Below are positions 28,080 through 36,196 of a stretch of 64,000 nt of DNA, piece after piece. Location: assembly GCA_963850205.1 (NCBI GenBank), contig CAWKKJ010000008.1, forward strand, positions 248,001-312,000. The letters run 5' to 3'. Source of the DNA: JACVRW01 sp963850205 (GTDB lineage: Bacteria; Actinomycetota; Thermoleophilia; Solirubrobacterales; Thermoleophilaceae). Numbering within the stretch: the stretch's first letter is position 1; each line of letters begins with the position of its first letter. The position numbers were made by a program, and so were the translations under genes. The notes below the pieces were generated by a model that ran no database searches, was not told the DNA's origin, and saw only the letters and a program-made list of their open reading frames with translations.

Positions 28080-30127
28080 GTGCCCTGGCGCGCCCGGCGC
28101 AGGGGCGGTGCCTGCTGCTCGGCGTACTCGTTGTAGGCGGCCACGATCCGCTGCACCAGCTTGTGGCGCACCACGTCCTCGCCGCCGAAGCGCACGAAAT
28201 CGATTCCCTCGACGTCCCGCAGGATGTCGCCGATCACCACGAGACCGGAGGACTGGTCCTTGGGCAGGTCGATCTGCGTGATGTCGCCGGTGACGACCAT
28301 CTTGGAGTTGAAGCCCAGCCGCGTGAGGAACATCTTGATCTGCTCCTGGCTGGTGTTCTGGGCCTCGTCGAGGATGATGAAGGAGTCGTTGAGGGTGTTG
28401 TGGGTCACCAGGAAGTCGTCGGTGACGTAGAGCGAATCCTCCGCCGCCACCTGGATGCACACCGTCTCGGCTTCGCCGGCCGGCTCGATGCTCTCGACAT
28501 AGCGCATCGGACGGCCGCCGCCGTGCTCGGTGTAGACGTCGCGCTTACGGGCGAGCCGGAAGGGCTGGACCCCGGCGGGAAGCCGAAGGTTCAGGACGAA
28601 CGCGTCGTGACGGTGATAGACCGGCCGTCCGCTGGCCAAACCCGGCGATCGGCCCTTCGCGCGCCGCCTCCTGCGGTACGCGACCCCACCGAGCGAACGA
28701 ACCAGGAAGACGACATCGTCGGCCAGTCGCTTCGAGGAGGTCGAGTATTGGACTCGGCACGTTCGTCCGCTCTGAACGACTGGCCCACCGTCGCTGTCCA
28801 GAAGACCTTGGAGGACAGCGAGGCGGACCTCGGGGGCGTTGTGGAGATACGTATCCGGCACGAACTTCTGGTGAGAGCGTTTTCCGGCCAGGCCGAGCTC
28901 CCGCAGCATGATCGTGACCGGATTCGAGACGATCACCCCGCCTCGATGGCCGTCGACGTTACGCAGGACATAGTCGACCGCACTCTTTCGCTTGAGCTCA
29001 ATTCGCGGGAGCGCGGACTCCAGCGCGGTCGCGAGCTCGGGGTCCGCGGTCGTGAAGCTGGGTGTCGTCGACGTCGTCAGGCAGCCGTCGCCCAACAGCA
29101 GGCCAAGAGCGTAGGGGTCCATGGGGACCTCCCGCGAGGCGCGCTGGGCCGGCGCCCTCAAGGTCGGAAGCTCGAAGCGGTGCTGATGATTCCGCCGCAG
29201 CCGCCCGATCATGTCGCGCGTCTGCACCACTCGCCCAGTCTTGCCGTGCTTGCGATCGTCCGGCGTCGTGACGAACCACAGGTGCTCACCACAGCAGATG
29301 GTCGACGCGCCGTCCTGTGCGCGAACACGGAAGACTTCCCTCCGGCCCTGCGGAAACACGCCCAGTACCGGAGTCGGACGGCCGTCGGAGCCGGTCACGA
29401 GGTCGCCAACCCGCAGCGTGCCGATCGCCTGAAATCCGGATGGCGTGAGCACCTGCCGATCCCGGGGCTGCGCGCGGCCCCGCATAAAGGCGAGCGGCGC
29501 CACCTCGATCACCCCCCGCTCCAGATGCTGGTTCACCCGCTCGGGCTCGAGCATGTCGTAGAGGGCGTCGAAGAGCGGGCGCAGGTAGGGATCGACCTTC
29601 GCCGCGATGTCCCCGGGGAGGAAGCCGAGGCGCTCGCCCGCCTCCACCGCCGGCCGGGTGAGCACGATGCGGTTGACCTCGCGGCGGGACAGCGCGGCCA
29701 CCGCCATGGCGACCGCGAGGAACGACTTGCCCGTGCCCGCCGGGCCGATGCCCACCGTGACGGTCGAGTTGCGTATCGCGTCCACGTAGCGCTTCTGGTT
29801 GACCGTCTTCGGAGCGACCCGCAGGCTCCGGTGGCGCCACACCACGTCCTCCAGGATCCGGCTGGGGCTCTCGTGGCGGTCGAGTGCGGCCGCGATCGCC
29901 TCGATCGTGCCCGGGGCGATGTCGTGCCCCTGGCGCACCAGGTCGCCCAGCTCGCGGATCACCGTCCTTCCCATGGCCACGTCCTCGTCGGAGCCGTCGA
30001 GCGTGAGGACGTTGCCGCGCAGGAACACCTCGCAGTCGAGGTGCTCCTCGAGCGTCTTCATGATCATGTCGCCGGGACCGGCGAGCTCGGCGGCGACGTC
30101 GTTGGGGAGCTCGAGCTGGGTGCGCAC
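28076..30127 (-). CDS. phoH: PhoH-family ATPase interrupted by an intein
   Basis: 683 residues as translated; about 324 after splicing, the normal PhoH/YbeZ length. Extein residues 1-218 hold the N-terminal KH-like/RNA-binding part and Walker A GIGPAGTGKSFLA (126-138); residues 578-683 hold Walker B FIILDEAQN and VVTGDITQIDLP. The intein sits between FMRGR218 and T578LNDS, in front of Walker B. PhoH/YbeZ works with YbeY in RNA metabolism, and ybeY follows with a 4-base overlap. The GTG start overlaps the yqeY stop as TAGTG. Activity depends on splicing. Confidence 0.95.
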   Translation of the reverse strand: MRTQLELPNDVAAELAGPGDMIMKTLEEHLDCEVFLRGNVLTLDGSDEDVAMGRTVIRELGDLVRQGHDIAPGTIEAIAAALDRHESPSRILEDVVWRHRSLRVAPKTVNQKRYVDAIRNSTVTVGIGPAGTGKSFLAVAMAVAALSRREVNRIVLTRPAVEAGERLGFLPGDIAAKVDPYLRPLFDALYDMLEPERVNQHLERGVIEVAPLAFMRGRAQPRDRQVLTPSGFQAIGTLRVGDLVTGSDGRPTPVLGVFPQGRREVFRVRAQDGASTICCGEHLWFVTTPDDRKHGKTGRVVQTRDMIGRLRRNHQHRFELPTLRAPAQRASREVPMDPYALGLLLGDGCLTTSTTPSFTTADPELATALESALPRIELKRKSAVDYVLRNVDGHRGGVIVSNPVTIMLRELGLAGKRSHQKFVPDTYLHNAPEVRLAVLQGLLDSDGGPVVQSGRTCRVQYSTSSKRLADDVVFLVRSLGGVAYRRRRRAKGRSPGLASGRPVYHRHDAFVLNLRLPAGVQPFRLARKRDVYTEHGGGRPMRYVESIEPAGEAETVCIQVAAEDSLYVTDDFLVTHNTLNDSFIILDEAQNTSQEQIKMFLTRLGFNSKMVVTGDITQIDLPKDQSSGLVVIGDILRDVEGIDFVRFGGEDVVRHKLVQRIVAAYNEYAEQQAPPLRRARQGT
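28397..29473 (-). mobile_element. Intein of class 3 type with LAGLIDADG homing endonuclease, inside PhoH
   Basis: 359 residues (219-577 of the precursor). The first residue is Ala (AQPRDRQVLTPSG), so the usual Cys/Ser nucleophile is absent. Block B reads CCGEHLWFV with Trp284, block F reads ETVCIQV with Cys557, and block G reads VTHN-T with Thr575 before His576-Asn577 and +1 Thr578. Trp/Cys/Thr at these places is the signature of class 3 inteins, in which the block-F Cys starts splicing. Two endonuclease motifs are present, LGLLLGDGCL (341-350) and LQGLLDSDGG (439-448), so it is a full homing intein. Confidence 0.9.
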
Positions 30128-30558
30128 TATCCCGTGAGCTTCTCCTTGACCAGGGAGCTCACGCGCTTCCCGTCCGCGCGGCCCCTCACCTTCGGCATCA
30201 CCAGCGCCATCACCTTGCCCATCTCCTTGGGCGAGGAGGCCCCCGACGCGGCCACCGCGTCGCCCACGAGCGCATCGAGCTCGTCGTCGCCGAGCTGCTG
30301 GGGCAGGTAGCCCACGATCAGCTCGGCCTCGCGCTCCTCGGCGGCCGCCAGGTCGTCGCGGCCGGCGTCGTGGTAGGCCTCGGCCGCCTCCAGACGGCGC
30401 TTGCGCTCGCGCTGGAGCACCTCGACGTCGTCGCCGCCGTTGTCCTTGGCCGCCTTCTGGAGCTCGCTCGCGATCAGCCGCAGCGCGTGCACGCGCTCGC
30501 GCTCGCCCGCTTTGAGGGCGTCTTTCACGTCATCCTGGACCTGCTGGAGCACGGACAC
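30127..30558 (-). CDS. yqeY: GatB/YqeY domain protein
   Basis: 143 residues. The N-terminal helical part (DVKDALKAGERERVHALRLI) and the C-terminal part (SPKEMGKVMALVMPKVRGRADG) match the YqeY family, which shares a tRNA-recognition domain with GatB. The free-standing function is not settled. GTG start; TACACT lies six bases ahead, so the transcript may be nearly leaderless. First gene of the long leftward operon, with phoH overlapping by one base. Confidence 0.92.
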   Translation of the reverse strand: MSVLQQVQDDVKDALKAGERERVHALRLIASELQKAAKDNGGDDVEVLQRERKRRLEAAEAYHDAGRDDLAAAEEREAELIVGYLPQQLGDDELDALVGDAVAASGASSPKEMGKVMALVMPKVRGRADGKRVSSLVKEKLTG

Positions 30559-30583
30559 GGTTCAAGTGTAGGAGGGGGGAAGG

Positions 30584-31345
30584 TCAGTCGGGCAGGATCG
30601 CCACCACCCGCGCCGGCGCCGCGCTTCCTCCGGCGATCGGCAGCGGGAAGCAGGCCACCTGGAAGCCGGTCGGAGGCAGCTCGCCCAGACCCGCGAGCCG
30701 CTCGATCTGGGCGTAGCTGAGGTCGGCCTGGTGCGCGGCCCAGAAGACCCCGGGCTCGTCCTTGGCCAGCGCGGCCTCGGCCTGAAGATGCAGCGGAGCG
30801 TCCCAGCCCCAGGCGTCGATGCCCATCACCCGCACGCCCTGCTCGTACAGCCAGTGGGTGGCCGCGGCGGTGACACCCGGGCCGAGCGCCATGTAGCCCG
30901 GCTCACCCAAAAAGGCGTCCCTGCCGGTGTGGACCAGGACGATGTCGAGGGCGCCCAGACGGTGGCCGATGCGCTCGAGCTCGGCCTCCAGATCCCCCAC
31001 GTCGACGGCGTCGCCATCCGCCTTGGCGGTCATGTCCACGACCACGCCGGGGCCGAAGAACCACTCGAGCGGCAGCTCGTCGATGGTCGGTGCGCGCTCG
31101 CCCTGGATGCGCGAGTTGTAGTGCCAGGGGGCGTCGATGTGGGTGGAGTTGTGCGTGCCGAAGCGGGTGAAGGTCTCCACGGCCCAGCCCTCGCGGTCGC
31201 GCAGGAGCCGAGGCGGCACCCCGAGGAGCGTCTCGACCTGGCGGGCGCCCGCGGCGTGGTCGGCGAACTCGATGTCGGTCCGCAGCGCCTCGGGCGTCTC
31301 CGGCGGGCTCTGGACGATCGGGGCCGAGAGATCGACGAAGCGCAT
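30584..31345 (-). CDS. Metal-dependent cyclase/kynurenine-formamidase-like hydrolase
   Basis: 253 residues. The metal-binding motif THNSTHIDAPWHY (64-76) gives His65, His69, Asp71 and His75 in the family pattern HxxTHxDxxxH; the opening VDLSAPI is also typical. Members hydrolyse N-formylkynurenine, isatin or act as polyketide cyclases, so the substrate is open. Expected to be a cytosolic Mn/Zn enzyme. It follows the oxidoreductase gene by 10 bases and may be cotranscribed with it. Confidence 0.85.
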   Translation of the reverse strand: MRFVDLSAPIVQSPPETPEALRTDIEFADHAAGARQVETLLGVPPRLLRDREGWAVETFTRFGTHNSTHIDAPWHYNSRIQGERAPTIDELPLEWFFGPGVVVDMTAKADGDAVDVGDLEAELERIGHRLGALDIVLVHTGRDAFLGEPGYMALGPGVTAAATHWLYEQGVRVMGIDAWGWDAPLHLQAEAALAKDEPGVFWAAHQADLSYAQIERLAGLGELPPTGFQVACFPLPIAGGSAAPARVVAILPD

Positions 31346-31355
31346 CGAGGAGCGC

Positions 31356-32363
31356 CTACAGCTTGAGCACGAGCTTGCCGGTGTTGCGCCCGTCGAACAG
31401 CATGTTGATCGCGTCGGGCAGCTGCTCGAAGCCCTCGACCACGGTCTCCAGCGGCTCGAGGCGACCGTCTGCCATGAGGCCGCCGATCTCGGCCGCGGCC
31501 TGCGGCGCCCGGTCGAAGTGGTCGAGGATGATGAAGCCCTGGAGGCGCACCCGGTTGCGGAGCAGGTTGCCGAGACTCCTCGGCCCGGGCGGGGGCTCGG
31601 CGTCGTTGTAGCCGGAGATCAGCCCGCACAGGGCGACCCGCGCGCGCAGGTTCAGTCGCGCGAAGACGGCCTCCATCACCGGGCCGCCCACGTTCTCGAA
31701 GTCCACGTCGATCCCGTCGGGCGTGGCGCTCGCCAGCTGCTCGCGCCAGTCGTAGGCCTTGTAGTCCACCGCGGCGTCGAAGCCCAGCCGCTCGGTGAGC
31801 AGGGCGGTCTTGTCCGGCCCGCCGGCGATGCCCACCACGCGGGCGCCGCGAGCCTTGGCCAGCTGGCCGGCCACGGAGCCCACCGCGCCCGCCGCGGCCG
31901 AGACCACCACCGTCTCCCCTTCGGTCGGCTCGGCGATGTCGTTGATCCCCACCCAGGCGGTGAGCCCGGTCATCCCCAGCACCCCGAGGTACGAGCTGGG
32001 CGACGCGCCATCGACCTCGTTCACGCGCAGCAGCGGCGCCTCGTCGGAGGCCACCACGAACTGCTGCCAGCCGATCATCCCCTGGACCAGCCGGCCCTCA
32101 GGGTAGTCGGGGTGCCTGGACTCCACCACGCGCCCGAGCCCCAGCGCCCGCATGACCTCGCCGATGGCCACCGGAGGCAGGTAGGTGGGCTCCTCGCGGA
32201 TCCAGCCGCGGTTGGTGGGGTCGAGCGAGATCCACTCGGTCTGCACGAGCGCCTCGCCCTCGCCGATCGTGGGCACGTCGTCCTCCACCAGCTCGAAGGT
32301 CTCCGGGCCGATGCGCTCCGAGGGCCGCTCCCGCAGCAGGAACCGGCGGTTGACCGTGGCCAT
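31356..32363 (-). CDS. MDR-family NADP-dependent oxidoreductase (CurA/leukotriene-B4-dehydrogenase-like)
   Basis: 335 residues. VSAAAGAVGSVAGQLAKARGA (about 154-174, quoted in part) is the NADP-binding motif of the zinc-free medium-chain reductases; WISLDPTNRGWI and the ending LFDGRNTGKLVLKL are typical of the CurA/PTGR branch that reduces activated C=C bonds. No zinc-ligand cysteines are seen. Starts with ATG 9 bases after prmA. Confidence 0.9.
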   Translation of the reverse strand: MATVNRRFLLRERPSERIGPETFELVEDDVPTIGEGEALVQTEWISLDPTNRGWIREEPTYLPPVAIGEVMRALGLGRVVESRHPDYPEGRLVQGMIGWQQFVVASDEAPLLRVNEVDGASPSSYLGVLGMTGLTAWVGINDIAEPTEGETVVVSAAAGAVGSVAGQLAKARGARVVGIAGGPDKTALLTERLGFDAAVDYKAYDWREQLASATPDGIDVDFENVGGPVMEAVFARLNLRARVALCGLISGYNDAEPPPGPRSLGNLLRNRVRLQGFIILDHFDRAPQAAAEIGGLMADGRLEPLETVVEGFEQLPDAINMLFDGRNTGKLVLKL

Positions 32364-32372
32364 GGCCGGACC

Positions 32373-33170
32373 CTACCGGAGCATCAGCGCGCTCCAGCCG
32401 CCGCCGGCGAGGCGCCGCCGCTCGCGCAGCGGCGCGAACGCGGCGGCCACCTCGTCGGCCTCGTGGTCGAGCAGCCCCGAGATCACCAGGACCTGCGGAC
32501 GCGCGTCGAGCAACTCGGCCACACGGAGGAGCAGCGGCCGGGTGAGGTTGGCCACCATGGTCGCGGCCGCTGGGGGTGGCTGGGTGCGCAAGTCACGGCG
32601 CTCGGTGCGATCCAGCCGGACGCCGTTCGCGCCGGCGTTGGCCAGCGTCGCCTCCAGCGCCGCCCGCTCGCTGTCCAGCGCGAGCACGGGTCCGAAGCCG
32701 AGCCGAGCGGCGGCGATGGCCAGCACGCCCGAGCCGCAACCCAGGTCGGCCAGCGAGCCCCGCTGCTCGGTCTCGAGCAGCAGCTCCAGGCAGAGCCGTG
32801 TGGTGGGGTGGGCGCCGGTGCCGAACGCCTGGGCGGGATCGATGACCACGTCGAGCGTCCCCGGCCGGGGCTCCGACCAGGGCGGGCGTACCCACAGCCG
32901 GCCGCCCACCAGCAGCGGCTGGTGGAAGGCCCTCCAGCGCTCGGCCCAGTCGTCCGCCACCTCGGTGCCGCTCACCCGCACCAGCACGCCGGCCACCTCG
33001 GCGTCGCCCTCGGGCAGCGCCGGCAGCTCCCCCGGGGCTCCGTATACGGCGTACTCGGTGAAACCCTCGCCCTCCACCTCCTCAACGCCCGCGGGGGCCA
33101 GCTCGAGCAGGGCCGCCAGCACCCGCTCGGCCGCCTCGCCGGCGGGCGCCCGCACGGCGAGGCGGATCAG
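32373..33170 (-). CDS. prmA: Ribosomal protein L11 methyltransferase, probable CTG start
   Basis: 265 residues from CTG 33170. DPAQAFGTGAHPTT (about 111-124) and the SAM motif DLGCGSGVLAIAAARLG (about 142-158) identify PrmA, which methylates L11; MVANLTRPLL carries the NxxxxPL-like motif. The family usually begins with a strand like IRLAVRAP, and that is included only if CTG 33170 (CTGA overlap with the dnaJ stop) is used; GTG at 33155 is the conventional alternative and would lose five residues. Confidence 0.93.
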   Translation of the reverse strand: MIRLAVRAPAGEAAERVLAALLELAPAGVEEVEGEGFTEYAVYGAPGELPALPEGDAEVAGVLVRVSGTEVADDWAERWRAFHQPLLVGGRLWVRPPWSEPRPGTLDVVIDPAQAFGTGAHPTTRLCLELLLETEQRGSLADLGCGSGVLAIAAARLGFGPVLALDSERAALEATLANAGANGVRLDRTERRDLRTQPPPAAATMVANLTRPLLLRVAELLDARPQVLVISGLLDHEADEVAAAFAPLRERRRLAGGGWSALMLR

Positions 33171-34291
33171 CGGAACGCGCGCCTCAGCCTGCCCATCAGC
33201 GACTCGGGCTCCGGCTCGCGCAGGTTGTCCTCGGTGAGCGAACCGCGCAGCTCCTCCAGCAGGCGGCGCTGGTCGGCGCTGAGGTTGCGCGGGATCACCA
33301 CGTTGAGCACCACGCGCTGGTCGCCGTGACGGCCGCGGCCGAGCGTGGGCATGCCCTGTCCGCCCAGGGTCACCACGGTGCCCGGCTGGGTGCCGGCGGG
33401 CACGTCGACCTCCTGCTCGCCATCGAGCGTGGGCACCCGCACGCTGGTGCCGAGCGCCGCGGCCGGGGCGGGCACGTCCACCACCGTCACCAGGTCGCTG
33501 CCGTCACGCAGAAAGCGCTCGTCGGCGGTCACACCGACGAGCAGGTAGAGGTCGCCCGGCGGCCCGCCGCGCTCCCCGGCATGGCCGCGACCGGCCAGGC
33601 GGATGCGCTGGTCGTCCGCGATCCCTGCGGGCACGTCCACCTCGAGCGTCCTGCGCTGCGCCCTCCTTCCCCGGCCCGCGCACTCGGCGCAGGGCTGAGA
33701 GGGAACGCGCCCCTGGCCGCCACACACGTCGCAGGCCTGCTCGCGGACGAGCTGGCCGAAGGCGGTGCGGCTCACCGCCCGGACCCGGCCGGCGCCGCCG
33801 CACTTCGGGCAGGTCTCGATGGGCGTGCCGGGCTCGGCGCCGTTTCCCCGGCAGTGCTCGCACAGGTCGACCACGTCGTAGGCCACCTCGACGGTGGTCC
33901 CCCGGGCCGCCTCCAGCAGCGAGACCTCGATCTCCACGGCCACGTCGCCGCCCTGGATCCGGCCGTCCCCGCGCCCGAACGCGCCGCCGAAGGGATCGCC
34001 CCCGAAGAAGGCGTCGAAGATGTCGGCAAAGGACCCGAACCCGTGCGTGGCGGAGGCAAAGCCGCGGGAGTCGAGGCCCTCGAACCCGTAGCGGTCATAG
34101 GTGGCGCGGCGCTCGCCGTCGGACAGGATCTCGTAGGCCTCCGCGGCCTCCTTGAACTTCTCCTCCGCCTCGGGGTCGTGGCGGTTCACGTCGGGATGGA
34201 GCTCGCGCGCGAGCGAGCGAAAGGAGCGCTTGATCTGCCGCTCGTCGGCGCCTCGCTCGACCCCCAGGACGTCGTATGGATCCCGCCTCAT
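33167..34291 (-). CDS. dnaJ: Chaperone DnaJ
   Basis: 374 residues. J domain with HPD at 32-34, a short Gly/Phe region (about 83-110), four CxxCxGxG zinc motifs between 144 and 208 (CEHCRGNG, CPKCGGAG, CDVCGGQG, CAECAGRG) and the C-terminal substrate-binding domain. It stimulates DnaK. dnaK and grpE are not adjacent; instead dnaJ follows the repressor gene hrcA with an ATGA overlap, the layout used for the second actinobacterial DnaJ. Confidence 0.96.
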   Translation of the reverse strand: MRRDPYDVLGVERGADERQIKRSFRSLARELHPDVNRHDPEAEEKFKEAAEAYEILSDGERRATYDRYGFEGLDSRGFASATHGFGSFADIFDAFFGGDPFGGAFGRGDGRIQGGDVAVEIEVSLLEAARGTTVEVAYDVVDLCEHCRGNGAEPGTPIETCPKCGGAGRVRAVSRTAFGQLVREQACDVCGGQGRVPSQPCAECAGRGRRAQRRTLEVDVPAGIADDQRIRLAGRGHAGERGGPPGDLYLLVGVTADERFLRDGSDLVTVVDVPAPAAALGTSVRVPTLDGEQEVDVPAGTQPGTVVTLGGQGMPTLGRGRHGDQRVVLNVVIPRNLSADQRRLLEELRGSLTEDNLREPEPESLMGRLRRAFR

Positions 34292-35313
34292 TCGTCGTAG
34301 ACCTCGGCCACGAAACGCGACAGCTCACGCGCCGCCTGACGGACCGAGATGATCGCCTTGGGGTAGTCCATCCGCAGCGGCCCGATCACCGACACCGCAC
34401 CCAGGTTCCGGCGGGCCAGGCCGTAGTTGGCCGCCACCAGGCTGAGCGAGCGCAGCTCGGGGTTGGCGTTCTCGCTGCCGATGCGCAGGTAGACGCTGGG
34501 CTCGGTCAAGGACTCGCGCAGCACCCCGAGCAGCGCCCGGCGGTGCTCGAGCACCTCCATCAGCGCGCCGATCTGCGACAGCTCCTGGAAGCGGTGCTCG
34601 GACACCAGGCGGGCCGCGCCCTCCATGAACAGGTTGTTGGGCGCGGTGTCCTCCAGCTCGGTGAAGGCGGGGGCGAGCGTGCCCAGGAACGCGCGCTCGC
34701 GCTCGGAGAGCTCGGGGTTGGCCAGCTTCGAGTGCAGCATCCGAGAGCCCACGTCCAGCCCGCCCACGGCCTCGTTGAGATAGCTGCCGGCCCAGGCGAC
34801 CAGGCCCGCGTCGGCCGGCTCGTCGTAGGAGATCACCCGCTTGGTCACGCCGCCGGTGGAGGTGATCACCACCACCATCGCCACCTGCGGCTGAAGCAGC
34901 AGCACCTCCACGCGCCGGATCGTGGCCGTCTCGATCGGCGGGGCCGTGACCAGGGCCAGCAGGTTCGTCACCTGGGAGAGCTGCTCGCTGGTGGCCCGCA
35001 TGGCCTCGTCCACCTCCCGGCGCATGGTGGACAGCTCGAGCGGCCGGCGAGGAACCGGCAGGCGGCCCTCGCTGAGCAGCTCGTCGACGTAGGTCCGGTA
35101 GCCGCGATCGGTGGGGACCCGGCCGGCAGAGGTATGAGGATGCTCCAGCAGCCCGGCGTCCTCCAGCCGCGCCAGCTCGCCGCGAACGGTCGACGGTCCC
35201 CAGGGGATGTCGTCCAGCTCGGCGATCCACTTCGAGCCCACAGGCTGGTCGAGCTCGACGTGGCCCTCGACCAGCTTGCGCAGGATGAAGCTCTGGCGGG
35301 CGGTTATCTCCAC
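34288..35313 (-). CDS. hrcA: Heat-inducible transcription repressor HrcA
   Basis: 341 residues. An N-terminal winged helix (QSFILRKLVEGHVELDQPVG, quoted in part; PSTVRGELARLEDAGLLEHPHTSAGRVPTDRGYR is the recognition part) and the C-terminal GAF-like effector region (GPLRMDYPKAI) are both typical. HrcA represses chaperone genes through CIRCE elements. I see no CIRCE sequence in front of this operon, so autoregulation here is not supported by sequence. Confidence 0.95.
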   Translation of the reverse strand: MEITARQSFILRKLVEGHVELDQPVGSKWIAELDDIPWGPSTVRGELARLEDAGLLEHPHTSAGRVPTDRGYRTYVDELLSEGRLPVPRRPLELSTMRREVDEAMRATSEQLSQVTNLLALVTAPPIETATIRRVEVLLLQPQVAMVVVITSTGGVTKRVISYDEPADAGLVAWAGSYLNEAVGGLDVGSRMLHSKLANPELSERERAFLGTLAPAFTELEDTAPNNLFMEGAARLVSEHRFQELSQIGALMEVLEHRRALLGVLRESLTEPSVYLRIGSENANPELRSLSLVAANYGLARRNLGAVSVIGPLRMDYPKAIISVRQAARELSRFVAEVYDE

Positions 35314-35342
35314 GCCCCTATTGTGGCGACCGCGCGGCGGGA

Positions 35343-35717
35343 CTACCGGATCTTGAGCTGCGCCTCGGCGTTGCGGATGATCCGCTTGCCGCCCTGCTCG
35401 GCCTCGGTGGCCACCGTCACGCGCCCCTCGCCCTCCTCGGTCACCTCGCCGGTGACCGTGATCTCCTGCTCGGGAAAACCCATGCCCCGGAACTGGACCG
35501 AGAGCCGCCGCAGCGACCGCGGGTCGCCCCCGGCAGCGGCCACGTTGGCCCGGGCCACCTGGGCCATGGTGTAGAGGCCGTGGAGGATGTTGCCCGGCAG
35601 GCCCACCTGCTTGGCGAACTCGGGGTCGATGTGGATCGGGTTGAAGTCACCGGACGCGCCGGCGTAGCGGTGCGGGAGGTACTTGTCGGGCGTGACCTTC
35701 AGCTCGACGGCGTCCAT
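35343..35717 (-). CDS. MaoC-like hot-dog dehydratase, HadB-like
   Basis: 124 residues. YAGASGDFNPIHIDPEFAKQ (19-38) is the catalytic Asp/His motif of MaoC hydratases. In mycobacteria HadB is the catalytic partner of the HadA/HadC subunits in long-chain fatty-acid synthesis; here the adjacent gene is HadA-like and the two overlap as TGATG, so a heterodimeric (3R)-hydroxyacyl-ACP or -CoA dehydratase is inferred. Confidence 0.88.
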   Translation of the reverse strand: MDAVELKVTPDKYLPHRYAGASGDFNPIHIDPEFAKQVGLPGNILHGLYTMAQVARANVAAAGGDPRSLRRLSVQFRGMGFPEQEITVTGEVTEEGEGRVTVATEAEQGGKRIIRNAEAQLKIR

Positions 35718-36157
35718 CAGCTCCCCCTCACGATGTTGGTCCAGGTGCCGCGAACGACCTCCTGGCCCTCCTGGTTGGTCGAGACCGACTCGAAGACGTA
35801 GAAGCCCATCCCGCCCCGCTCCGAGATGTCCTTGACCCTGGTCTCGGTGGTCACCGTGTCGCCCGCGCACACCGGCTCACCCCACACGAACTCCTGCGAC
35901 CCGTGGACCATCATCGCGAAGTTGATGCCCACCTCGGGATCGAGCACGGCCGGGCCCACCGAGCCGGCGGAGTACACGACGGCGAACATGGGCGGCGCCG
36001 GCACGTCGCGGAAGCCCGCCTCCTGTGCGCGCTCGCGGTCGAAGTAGACCGGGTTGTCCTCGCCCACGGCCCATGCGTATTCCTTGATCTTCTCCCGGCC
36101 CACCTCGTAGGCGAACGGAGGGAAGGACTTGCCCTGTGCGCTGTCTTCCACCGGCAC
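35717..36157 (-). CDS. MaoC N-terminal-like dehydratase subunit, HadA-like
   Basis: 146 residues, FAS1-like hot-dog domain. FAYEVGREKIKEYAWAVGED (quoted in part) and PAPPMFAVVYS are typical of the non-catalytic HadA/HadC type; the catalytic Asp-His pair of HadB is absent. Expected to form the substrate-binding half of the dehydratase with the next gene. Start ATG at 36157. Confidence 0.87.
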   Translation of the reverse strand: MPVEDSAQGKSFPPFAYEVGREKIKEYAWAVGEDNPVYFDRERAQEAGFRDVPAPPMFAVVYSAGSVGPAVLDPEVGINFAMMVHGSQEFVWGEPVCAGDTVTTETRVKDISERGGMGFYVFESVSTNQEGQEVVRGTWTNIVRGS

Positions 36158-36196
36158 GGCGGGGCAGGTTAGCGCCGCCAGGTCGTGGCCGAGCCG

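Noticed and set aside
28397..29473. Class 1 or class 2 intein
   Set aside because: There is no Cys/Ser at position 1, and class 2 inteins lack the Trp/Cys/Thr trio seen here.
28163..30310. 715-codon open frame on the plus strand opposite phoH
   Set aside because: Antisense shadow of phoH and its intein, without any recognisable domain.
35314..35342. CIRCE element before hrcA
   Set aside because: I looked for TTAGCACTC-N9-GAGTGCTAA and found nothing similar in the gap or nearby.
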